In this document: positions 1-5,425 of the stretch, in pieces
How the letters are laid out: every line of letters begins with the position of its first letter
Position numbering within the stretch: the first letter of the stretch is position 1
From: Deltaproteobacteria bacterium
GTDB lineage: Bacteria > Desulfobacterota > Desulfobulbia > Desulfobulbales > VMSU01
Assembly (NCBI GenBank): GCA_024274995.1
Contig: JAJSAA010000067.1
Coordinates: 1 to 5,425, forward strand
Direction of reading: 5' to 3'
Length of the DNA stretch: 5,425 nucleotides
Position numbers and translations under genes: made by a program
The notes under the pieces: model-generated
The model's database searches: none
The model's input: only the letters and a program-made list of their open reading frames with translations
What the model was told of the DNA's origin: nothing

Positions 1-990
1 GGCGGCAAGGAAATGATGAGCATGGCCCGCCTGCAGGAACTGCTCGGGCAGACCATAAACACAGTAGAGGCCGGCAAGCCTGAAATTAAACCGGTTGGTT
101 TCCTGAATAATCTGGTTGATGTCCTGCAGCAGGCGGGTTTCGTCAAGAAGGATACAAGTTGGAATCCGGTGGTTCAGAAGTCATTGACTGCGGTTTATCA
201 GCAGCTCCAGAAGATGGTTGATCTCTCGAAGGTCAAGGTTAACAAAATTAATGATATTATGCGCCGAAATGAAGCGTTGACGGCAGATTGGCAGAGGTCA
301 TCACTGACTGATACCGATGCCGGTATAGCGGATGGCAAAAAACTCATGGGGCAGTTCGCTAAGGATAATCCCGGCGCCGATCTTGTGAATGAGCTGACCG
401 ACGGGCATGATTCTAAAGGCCGGAAGTCCGAAAACGGGGGAGTGGATTTTAGTTCCCTGTCCTCAGCGGCTGTTACGGTTGACAGCCGCTCAGCCGATGC
501 CCTGTCGGCGGCGGTCAGGCCGCGGCCCCCCTCAGCCCCTGTCATTCTACCGCAATTTGCCTTTGAACAGATTAGTCAGGGCGTTACTCAGGCCCTGCAG
601 CGTGATGATCATCATCTGGTTTTAACCATGTATCCTAAAGAGTTGGGAGAGGTTAAGGTCGATCTTCAGATCAGGAATAATCATGTCATGGTCTCCTTTG
701 TGATGGATAACCACCGGGTCAAAGAGGCCCTGGAAAAGAATATGGAGGAGTTTAAGCAGAATCTTAATCAGCAGGGCTATAATCTGGAGTCCTGCATGGT
801 TATGGTTGATCAGCATAACAACTCCGAAGATAGTCGGCAGCGTTTCGAATCGGCCTGGGAACGGTTGAATTTAGATAAAGGCCGCCAAGGTGGAGGAAAG
901 GCCGCTGCCCTTGAAACATCAACATCTCTGTCCAGGTCATTGTTGCGCACCGACCGCTGGTCTGACAGTCAAATAAGTGTCTTAGTCTGA
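1..990 (+). CDS. fliK: Flagellar hook-length control protein FliK, 3' part (5' end outside window)
   Basis: FliK is the secreted molecular ruler that sets hook length and, through its C-terminal domain, makes the export gate switch from rod/hook to filament substrates. The frame is open from base 1, and the first ATG at 13 has no convincing ribosome site, so the true start is probably upstream. Counting from the Met at 13, residues 1-80 are helical and Gln-rich. Residues 80-165 are polar and low in hydrophobics, and a Pro-rich linker (RPRPPSAP) lies near 168-175. The conserved C-terminal Flg_hook-type domain spans about 180-270. Its hallmark is LTMYPKELGEVKVDL (about 203-217), followed by a strand VMVSFVMDN and an amphipathic helix ending in NLNQQGYNL. 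A charged, Ser-rich tail of about 55 residues follows. The gene ends 25 bases before flgD, consistent with one transcript. FliK N-termini diverge fast, so the assignment rests on the C-terminal domain and the flgD-flgE context. Confidence 0.9.
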   Translation, partial: GGKEMMSMARLQELLGQTINTVEAGKPEIKPVGFLNNLVDVLQQAGFVKKDTSWNPVVQKSLTAVYQQLQKMVDLSKVKVNKINDIMRRNEALTADWQRSSLTDTDAGIADGKKLMGQFAKDNPGADLVNELTDGHDSKGRKSENGGVDFSSLSSAAVTVDSRSADALSAAVRPRPPSAPVILPQFAFEQISQGVTQALQRDDHHLVLTMYPKELGEVKVDLQIRNNHVMVSFVMDNHRVKEALEKNMEEFKQNLNQQGYNLESCMVMVDQHNNSEDSRQRFESAWERLNLDKGRQGGGKAAALETSTSLSRSLLRTDRWSDSQISVLV

Positions 991-1015
991 GTTCCAGACA
1001 GAGAAAGGAGGAAAA

Positions 1016-1684
1016 ATGTCTATTTCCGGTATCGCCAATACCACCAGCAGTACTCTGGTGCAGCCCAAAGACGCGGTGGGTTCCAAAACTCTGAATGAGA
1101 GTGATTTTATGAAGTTGTTTATCACTCAGCTGCAATATCAGGATCCCATGAAACCCATGGATAATTATCAGATGGCCTCGCAGCTGGCCCAGTTCAGTAA
1201 TATGCAGGCTACCACCAAGATGAGTGATAACATGGAGAAACTATTAGACTTTCAGACCTCACAGAACAATCTACAACTCTTGAGCCTCTTGAATAATAAG
1301 GTGCTGGTAAGCGGCAATAAAATCGGGGTTAAAGATGGGGTACCAAGCTCGGGTGAATTTACCTTGAGTGATGCCACCAATACCACAACTGTCCAAATCT
1401 ATAACAATGCTGATCAATTGATTTGGCAGGAGGACAAGGGCGGTCTGGCGGCCGGTCATTACGCCTTGAAGTGGGACGGTAAAAATTTGCTTGGTAAAGA
1501 GGTGCCGGATGGGGCCTATTATTATAAGGTTAAGGCCCTGGATGCCACAGGTCATGTCGTCGATGTTGACTCAAAGAGCAGCGGTCTCGTTACCGGGGTT
1601 GATTTTTCAGGAACCAGCCCGGCTATTACCCTGGATGGTCATATTCAGGTCGGAGCGGATGATATTCTGCAGGTTATCAAGTAG
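1016..1684 (+). CDS. flgD: Flagellar hook cap/scaffold protein FlgD
   Basis: FlgD sits at the tip of the growing hook outside the cell, lets FlgE subunits fold into place, and is later discarded. The start at 1016 is set by a strong ribosome site, AAAGGAGG at 1004-1011, four bases before ATG. The 222-residue length is normal for the family. The N-terminal export/assembly region carries the family signature FMKLFITQLQYQDPMKPMDN (31-50) followed by SQLAQFSNMQ (55-64). A helical stretch (65-92) leads to LLNNKVLVSG (91-100), the usual entry into the Tudor-like domain. An Ig/FnIII-like insert covers about 110-180, with the typical WDGKNLLGKEVPDGAYYYKV (153-172). The chain ends in ITLDGHIQVGADDILQVIK, matching the closing strands of the Tudor-like fold. 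Position between fliK and flgE is the standard order in many flagellated bacteria. I see nothing unusual in it. Confidence 0.96.
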   Translation: MSISGIANTTSSTLVQPKDAVGSKTLNESDFMKLFITQLQYQDPMKPMDNYQMASQLAQFSNMQATTKMSDNMEKLLDFQTSQNNLQLLSLLNNKVLVSGNKIGVKDGVPSSGEFTLSDATNTTTVQIYNNADQLIWQEDKGGLAAGHYALKWDGKNLLGKEVPDGAYYYKVKALDATGHVVDVDSKSSGLVTGVDFSGTSPAITLDGHIQVGADDILQVIK

Positions 1685-1695
1685 GCAGGGATAAA

Positions 1696-1719
1696 AGCCG
1701 CTGATTCGGCTGGCGAATC
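1696..1719 (+). other. Two overlapping, mutually exclusive small hairpins between flgD and flgE
   Basis: AGCCG (1696-1700) can pair with CGGCT (1707-1711) across a 6-base loop. GATTCG (1703-1708) can pair with CGAATC (1714-1719) across a 5-base loop, plus a possible T-G wobble at 1702/1720. The arms overlap at 1707-1708, and the right arm of the first covers the loop of the second, so only one hairpin can form at a time. Neither is followed by a T-run, so this is not an intrinsic terminator. It may be an mRNA-processing or stability element, or chance. The rest of the gap (1685-1783) shows only the flgE ribosome site AAGGAG at 1772-1777. Confidence 0.3.
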
Positions 1720-1783
1720 GTATGGTTGCAACTGGACGATTAACGCATCAAAACATACTAATTCACATTACAAGGAGACGACA

Positions 1784-4678
1784 ATGGGTGTTTCAAGTTC
1801 ATTGTATTCAAGTATAAGTGGTTTAAGTACCATGGGTGAGGCGATGTCGGTATTGGGCGATAATGTGGCCAATGTCAACACCGTGGCCTTTAAGGCCAGC
1901 CGTTCAACCTTTCAGGATGTTCTGTCCCAGTCGGTGTCTACGGCGGCCGGTTCTGCGCAGGTGGGGCGTGGTGTCACTTTAAACGCCATTGACAGTCTGT
2001 TTGCGCAAGGCTCATTTGAGAGCTCATCCATCCCCACGGACATGGCCATTGGCGGCCAAGGTTTTTTTATGCTGCGGGCAGCAGGCAGCTCCGCGGCGGA
2101 TATGTACAGCAGAGCCGGGGAGTTCCGTTTTGACAAAGATGGCGCTCTGGTTGATCCCGTCGGCCATTTCGCCCAGGGCTGGACTATTGATTCCACCACC
2201 GGTGAGCGGGCCGGTACCATTGGCGATATCAGTATTGGTAAGAATACGCCGCCAGTGGCCACGAAATCGATGGAGGTTATTGCCAATGTTGATTCCCGGA
2301 AAAGTAATGAGACCAATGAAGACCGCTTATTTAATAACTGGAACGGCACAAATGCGTCAGCGATAAACCCCAGTGACCCCATTGATTCCACCAAATATGA
2401 TTATACCACTTCGGTGAAGTTATATGATTCCAAAGGGGCCAGTCATGATATATCGACCTATTTTGATCGCACGGGCCAGGATAATCAATGGGAGTTTCTG
2501 ATTACCTGTGATCCGGCGGAGGATTTAAGAGCCCTTACCACCCGTGAGCAGTCAATGTACAACCCTGACACCCGCTATAATTACAAGAATGACAAGGGGG
2601 CCGGAGCCTTGATGTACGGGGTGATACAATTTGATACCGGCGGTAATATAACCTCCATCGATGCCTATAAGGTACCGCCTGACGGTCAGGTAGATCCGGC
2701 CAAACCGGACAACCGTATATTGTTAGGGGCGGGAGATTCCTATTTTTCCTTTCCCACCAATTTTACCGGAGCCGACACTAATCAGGATATTAAATTAAAC
2801 CTTGGAGCCCGGTATAATGGTACCAGCTCGGCCCAAAGTCAGATTCTGGTGAGTGATTCAGGGGCTCGGGCTCTAGCCTCGGGTGGTGATATTACCCAGT
2901 TTATCAACTCCGCCACAACCTGGTCAAAGGTAGCGGATTCCAACGGTAACTCAATCTCCCAGGGAGATACCTTTATTTTTGAGGGTTGGAATAACAGTTC
3001 TGATCCTGTCACTCGTCTGGTCTATACCGTAAAACCCAACAATACGGTACAGGATCTCCTGGATAAGCTGGGCACCACCTTTGGTTGCACGGCATCCATT
3101 GATGCCAAAGGCCGCTTAAAGATCACCGATAATACGGCTGGTAATTCAAGTATGTACGTGACCCGTTTTGAGACCATATCGGCTAATAACTCGGTGCCCT
3201 TCGGCAGCGATAAAACGGTTGGAGTGACTGATGCCCTGAAGACCGATAGCGGGATTACTACTGACGGCAGCACGGTGGTGACGGATGACACTCATCTCCT
3301 GGTTGGTTTACGGGGAGCATCTCTGCCCGCTGTTGACGTTAGTGACACCTTTACCTTTACGGGAACTGATGTTGACGGCAATGCGGTTAATACCACCTAC
3401 ACTGTCACCGCTACCTCCAAGATCAGTGATCTGCTCAGTAGTATGGCAACGGCCTATGGCGGTGCCAACTCTTTAGCTCAGGCGGTTCTGGACGGTAACG
3501 GAAATCTGCGGGTTATTGATGTGAGTCAGTCTGGCAATTTGGCCGCCTCCATGGCCTATAATGATGTTAGCGGCACCAGCACCGGTGCTAACCCCTGGGG
3601 TCTGGTCGATGACGCGGCTGCGACTCCATTGACGGCCATAACCTCTACTGAGGCGCAGATAAATGTTACCACCGCCAAAAGAATGGTCTTGGCTCCTGGT
3701 CGGGCCTTCAGCACCAATACCGGCGACACCACCCCAATTGCCGCCACCACCCAGTGGGACAGCGTCTATGACGATAATAGTGATCCCGCTATCAACGGCG
3801 GCAAGCCCCGAGGGGTTAATGACGGTGATATATTTAAATTTACCGGCACCAAGAGTGATGGCAGCAGCCAGACCAGTTCCTACACGGTAAGTCTGACCGC
3901 TGTTCCCCCGACCACCGTTCAGGATATGCTGGATCAGATCGGTAAGGATTTTACCTGTGATGCCACTATTGATTCCGCCGGCCGACTGGTGTTGACGGAC
4001 TGGAAGGCCGATACCGTCTCTTCACAGAGCAAGCTGGATATCTCCAAGGTGGAGACCACCTATAATTATACGGTTGTTGCCCCCAAGGTGGCGGCGGATT
4101 ATCAGGAGGATATATTCGGGCCGGTAACGATTGCCGCCGGGCCGCCGGTAGTGGGGACAAGTAATTTTAAATTTAATGTTATCAAGGGCGATCTGACTTC
4201 AGAGGACGGCAGCGAGGTCGGGGATACCGTCACCACCTCATTTTCGCCCGAGGCCCTGGCCACCACCCAATATGCCAACAGCTCCACCACGATCTTTCAG
4301 GATCAGGACGGTTTTTCCTCTGGCTTTTTACAATCAGTATCCACCGATGTGGACGGGGTTATTACCGGCCATTACTCCAACGGCCAGGTCTTAAAGAAGG
4401 TGCAGATGGCTCTCGCTAATTTCAGTAATCTGGCCGGACTGCGGAAGGAGGGGGGAAATATCTTCACTGAGACCACCGATTCAGGAGCTCCGGTTACCGG
4501 GGCCCCCGGCACCAACGGCCTGGGGTCCATCGCCCCTAACGCCCTGGAGCAGTCCAATGTAGATCTCGGTACTGAATTTGTTAAACTGATTACCGTGCAG
4601 CGCGGCTTTCAGGCCAACTCCAAGATCATCACCACCACCGATGATATGTTAAATGATCTGATTAATATGAAGAGATAG
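1784..4678 (+). CDS. flgE: Flagellar hook protein FlgE, long form with repeated central insert
   Basis: FlgE is the structural subunit of the hook, the flexible joint between rod and filament, exported by the flagellar type III system. The start at 1784 is supported by AAGGAG at 1772-1777, six bases upstream. The N-terminal rod/hook signature is VLGDNVANVNTVAFKASR (23-40), and TDMAIGGQGFFML (85-97) begins the D1 region. A FlaE-type D2 domain starts near SVKLYDSKG (210-218) and includes NQWEFLITCDPAED. The shared C-terminal part runs from FQDQDGFSSGFL (about 838-849) through VQMALANFSNLAGL to the closing helix SNVDLGTEFVKLITVQRGFQ (924-943), ending at residue 964. Both ends are therefore intact. 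Salmonella FlgE is about 400 residues; the extra length is an insert at about 345-760 made of three related modules, listed separately. Ala35 replaces the usual Gly of the NTxGFK motif. Cysteines occur at 242, 435 and 725. Hook identity is secure against FlgF/FlgG/FlgK because of the D2 signature, the C-terminal motif and the position after flgD. Confidence 0.95.
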   Translation: MGVSSSLYSSISGLSTMGEAMSVLGDNVANVNTVAFKASRSTFQDVLSQSVSTAAGSAQVGRGVTLNAIDSLFAQGSFESSSIPTDMAIGGQGFFMLRAAGSSAADMYSRAGEFRFDKDGALVDPVGHFAQGWTIDSTTGERAGTIGDISIGKNTPPVATKSMEVIANVDSRKSNETNEDRLFNNWNGTNASAINPSDPIDSTKYDYTTSVKLYDSKGASHDISTYFDRTGQDNQWEFLITCDPAEDLRALTTREQSMYNPDTRYNYKNDKGAGALMYGVIQFDTGGNITSIDAYKVPPDGQVDPAKPDNRILLGAGDSYFSFPTNFTGADTNQDIKLNLGARYNGTSSAQSQILVSDSGARALASGGDITQFINSATTWSKVADSNGNSISQGDTFIFEGWNNSSDPVTRLVYTVKPNNTVQDLLDKLGTTFGCTASIDAKGRLKITDNTAGNSSMYVTRFETISANNSVPFGSDKTVGVTDALKTDSGITTDGSTVVTDDTHLLVGLRGASLPAVDVSDTFTFTGTDVDGNAVNTTYTVTATSKISDLLSSMATAYGGANSLAQAVLDGNGNLRVIDVSQSGNLAASMAYNDVSGTSTGANPWGLVDDAAATPLTAITSTEAQINVTTAKRMVLAPGRAFSTNTGDTTPIAATTQWDSVYDDNSDPAINGGKPRGVNDGDIFKFTGTKSDGSSQTSSYTVSLTAVPPTTVQDMLDQIGKDFTCDATIDSAGRLVLTDWKADTVSSQSKLDISKVETTYNYTVVAPKVAADYQEDIFGPVTIAAGPPVVGTSNFKFNVIKGDLTSEDGSEVGDTVTTSFSPEALATTQYANSSTTIFQDQDGFSSGFLQSVSTDVDGVITGHYSNGQVLKKVQMALANFSNLAGLRKEGGNIFTETTDSGAPVTGAPGTNGLGSIAPNALEQSNVDLGTEFVKLITVQRGFQANSKIITTTDDMLNDLINMKR
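2822..3175 (+). repeat. FlgE insert module 1 (residues about 347-464)
   Basis: This is a protein-level repeat inside flgE. It opens with TSSAQSQILV, continues through ATTW (377-380), and reaches its core at about 394-449: GDTFIFEG, then VYTVKPNNTVQDLLDKLG, then TFGCTASIDAKGRLKITD. It ends at RFET (461-464). The pattern of strand, strand, short amphipathic helix (TVQDLLDKLG), then A-x-I-D-x-x-G-x-L-x-I-x-D recalls the hook-IN type motif known in flagellar axial proteins such as FlgK and FliD. That resemblance is from memory of the motif, not a search. It is most similar to module 3. Confidence 0.65.
3251..3565 (+). repeat. FlgE insert module 2 (residues about 490-594)
   Basis: This is the most diverged copy. 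It opens with GITTDGSTVV (490-499). The core, about 520-579, reads SDTFTFTGTDVDG, then TYTVTATSKISDLLSSMATA, then AVLDGNGNLRVIDVSQSG. The same strand-strand-helix-strand order and the A-x-L-D-x-x-G-x-L-x-V-x-D ending are kept. The helix-to-strand link is longer than in modules 1 and 3, and the cysteine is absent. Confidence 0.55.
3641..4057 (+). repeat. FlgE insert module 3 (residues about 620-758)
   Basis: This copy opens with TSTEAQINV (620-628), has ATTQW (654-658), and a core at about 681-739: GDIFKFTGTKSDG, then SYTVSLTAVPPTTVQDML, then FTCDATIDSAGRLVLTD. It closes with KVET (755-758). Position by position it matches module 1 best: TVQDxLDxxGxxFxCxAxIDxxGRLxxTD is shared, as are the ATT-W lead-in and the V/R-x-E-T exit. 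The DNA of modules 1 and 3 is clearly diverged, so the duplication is old rather than a recent slippage event. Confidence 0.65.
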
Positions 4679-4694
4679 CAGATTAATTAAAAAA

Positions 4695-4739
4695 GGCTTC
4701 GTCCCTCTCCGTCTTCAGGGGGAGAGGGATCAACGAACC
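4695..4739 (-). terminator. Intrinsic terminator for the leftward (cooC) transcript, possibly bidirectional
   Basis: CCCTCTCC (4703-4710) pairs perfectly with GGAGAGGG (4721-4728) around a 10-base loop. An outer helix, TTCGT (4698-4702) with ACGAA (4733-4737) and GG (4695-4696) with CC (4738-4739), extends the stem past a small internal bulge. On the minus strand the stem is followed directly by six T residues (complement of the A-run 4689-4694), the classic rho-independent layout. It lies 137 bases past the cooC stop. On the plus strand the stem ends 60 bases past the flgE stop, and the nearest T-run (4744-4747) is short and a few bases off. It could still stop flgE transcription, but less well. 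Confidence 0.75.
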
Positions 4740-4799
4740 ATACTTTTGACTTATAACACTTCGGATTAAATTGAATGTCGAGGTGAGCGGTAGACTCCG

Positions 4800-4877
4800 A
4801 TGTCGAATATCGAACAAGGAATTTTGAATAATGAAGGAAAAGAAGGAAGTAGACTTCGTAATTCGGTATTAAAAATT
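4800..4877. repeat. Imperfect palindromic intergenic repeat abutting the cooC stop codon
   Basis: AATTTTGAATAATGAAG (4820-4836) is an imperfect inverted copy of the stretch 4854-4877 (CTTCGTAATTC... ending in AAAAATT). The two face each other around a small tip, GAAG-TAGA-CTTC (4846-4857). The left flank (4800-4819), ATGTCGAATATCGAACAAGG, has no matching right flank; the right side runs into the cooC coding end instead. The heptamer ATGTCGA also occurs just outside at 4775-4781. From memory, sequences of this type, whose spurious translation begins MSNIEQG, are scattered through environmental deltaproteobacterial and other genomes as AT-rich palindromes. That family assignment is recall, not a search. 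The other parts of the 4679-4875 gap show nothing beyond this and the terminator. Confidence 0.45.
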
Positions 4878-5425
4878 ATGCTGCGAATATTTTGTCAAAG
4901 GCGGCAAAGGCCTGAACAACCACTGGGGTCTCATCCGGTAATTGCAGATACGATTCTCCACTCAGCTCATAATCAATCAACTCCTCGCTGGCGGAGAAGA
5001 TTCCGGCCAGGGGCAGATCGCTCTCAGTCACGGTCTGCTCGATCCTGCTCTGCAGGGCGGCGGGTACCAGCTCCGGAGCGCGGTTAACAATGAGTCCTTT
5101 CTGCTTGATGGTCAGCCCCAGTGGAGTAGTGATTTCAGAGATCCGGCCGGCGGTCATGATCCCACGGGCCGAGGGGTCGGAGATCACCAGCAGGTGGTCA
5201 ATAATGGTGAGATTCATGCGGCTTAAATGCTCCATCCCCGCCTCATTATCCACCAGAATATAACGATAATTGCCGGCGAGATGATCCATGCTCATGGCGA
5301 GATACTGATTGGCGGCGCAGTAGCATCCCGGCCCGTCGGGTTGGCCCATGACCATGAGATCAAAACCGCTCTCCTCGATTAAGGACTGCTGGATCTTCAT
5401 CTCCATGAACTGGTCCCGGCTCATA
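4876..5425 (-). CDS. cooC: CooC-type CO dehydrogenase nickel-insertion ATPase, C-terminal part (5' end outside window)
   Basis: CooC proteins are cytoplasmic MinD/ParA-like P-loop ATPases that dimerise on ATP binding and help load nickel into the C-cluster of carbon monoxide dehydrogenase. The frame runs off the right edge; 182 residues from an internal Met are visible, and full family members are about 250-265 residues, so roughly 70-80 residues including the Walker A region are missing. Counting from the Met at 5424, the key motif is GQPDGPGCYCAANQ (27-40); its Cys34-x-Cys36 is the CxC pair known to bind metal at the CooC dimer interface. The Walker B region follows as YILVDNEAGMEHLSR (55-69), also characteristic of CooC. 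Next come HLLVISDPSARGI and KGLIVNRAPE, the usual later strands and the base-recognition Asn-Arg. The stop TAA is at 4878-4876. The gene converges on flgE, so it belongs to a different transcription unit, presumably with a CODH (cooS or acetyl-CoA synthase) cluster to the right. Confidence 0.92.
   Translation of the reverse strand, partial: MSRDQFMEMKIQQSLIEESGFDLMVMGQPDGPGCYCAANQYLAMSMDHLAGNYRYILVDNEAGMEHLSRMNLTIIDHLLVISDPSARGIMTAGRISEITTPLGLTIKQKGLIVNRAPELVPAALQSRIEQTVTESDLPLAGIFSASEELIDYELSGESYLQLPDETPVVVQAFAAFDKIFAA

Noticed and set aside
198..545. 115-codon open frame on the minus strand inside fliK.
   Set aside because: It is antisense to the fliK variable region, with low-complexity Ser/Ala composition and no start signal.
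1711..1730. TGGC and TTGCA upstream of flgE as a sigma-54 promoter, common for hook genes.
   Set aside because: The two elements are 11 bases apart instead of about 7, so GG and GC do not fall on the required -24/-12 spacing.
1726..1761. TTGCAA with CATACT as a sigma-70 type promoter for flgE.
   Set aside because: The spacer is about 22 bases, too long, and no better -10 lies at 16-18 bases.
1912..2394. 160-codon open frame on the minus strand inside flgE.
   Set aside because: It lies wholly opposite conserved FlgE N-terminal and D2 coding sequence, lacks a ribosome site and resembles no known protein; it is a shadow of the real gene.
2963..4000. Recent tandem DNA duplication within flgE.
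   Set aside because: The three modules are similar only at protein level; their DNA has diverged and is not tandemly contiguous, so this is an old domain repeat and not an assembly artefact.
4800..5087. Open frame on the plus strand beginning MSNIEQG.
   Set aside because: Its first part is the palindromic repeat and the rest is antisense to the well-supported cooC gene; it has no ribosome site and no protein-like pattern.

Overview
The window looks like a chromosomal piece of a motile, probably anaerobic Gram-negative bacterium of the Desulfobacterota (deltaproteobacterial) type. This rests on a fliK-flgD-flgE hook-gene order, a very long hook protein, and a neighbouring CooC-type nickel-insertion ATPase for carbon monoxide dehydrogenase. 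Codon use and base composition are moderate and even across all genes. Taxonomy is inferred from gene content and protein style only.

Positions 1-4678, plus strand, hold three co-directional flagellar hook genes. They are the 3' part of fliK (hook-length control, cut by the left edge), flgD (hook cap/scaffold) and flgE (hook subunit, 964 residues). FlgD caps the growing hook so that FlgE can polymerise beneath it. FliK measures hook length and switches the export apparatus from hook to filament substrates. The fliK-flgD gap is 25 bases. The flgD-flgE gap is 98-99 bases and carries two mutually exclusive small hairpins, but no promoter I can defend.

FlgE is the most interesting gene. Its ends are ordinary, but about 420 residues in the middle are built from three diverged copies of one module. 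Each module has a core resembling the hook-IN type motif of other flagellar axial proteins. FlgE also carries three cysteines, two of them at the same place in modules 1 and 3.

Positions 4679-4875 are non-coding. They hold a strong hairpin terminator that has its T-run on the minus-strand side, so it best serves the cooC transcript and possibly both. They also hold an imperfect palindromic repeat that runs up to the cooC stop codon.

Positions 4876-5425, minus strand, hold the C-terminal part of a CooC/MinD-family ATPase, convergent with flgE and cut by the right edge. It has the CxC metal site and the Walker B region; the Walker A region lies outside the window. No mobile element, CRISPR array, tRNA or rRNA was recognised. 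I found no wholly new gene system; the strongest leads are the modular FlgE insert and the intergenic palindrome.
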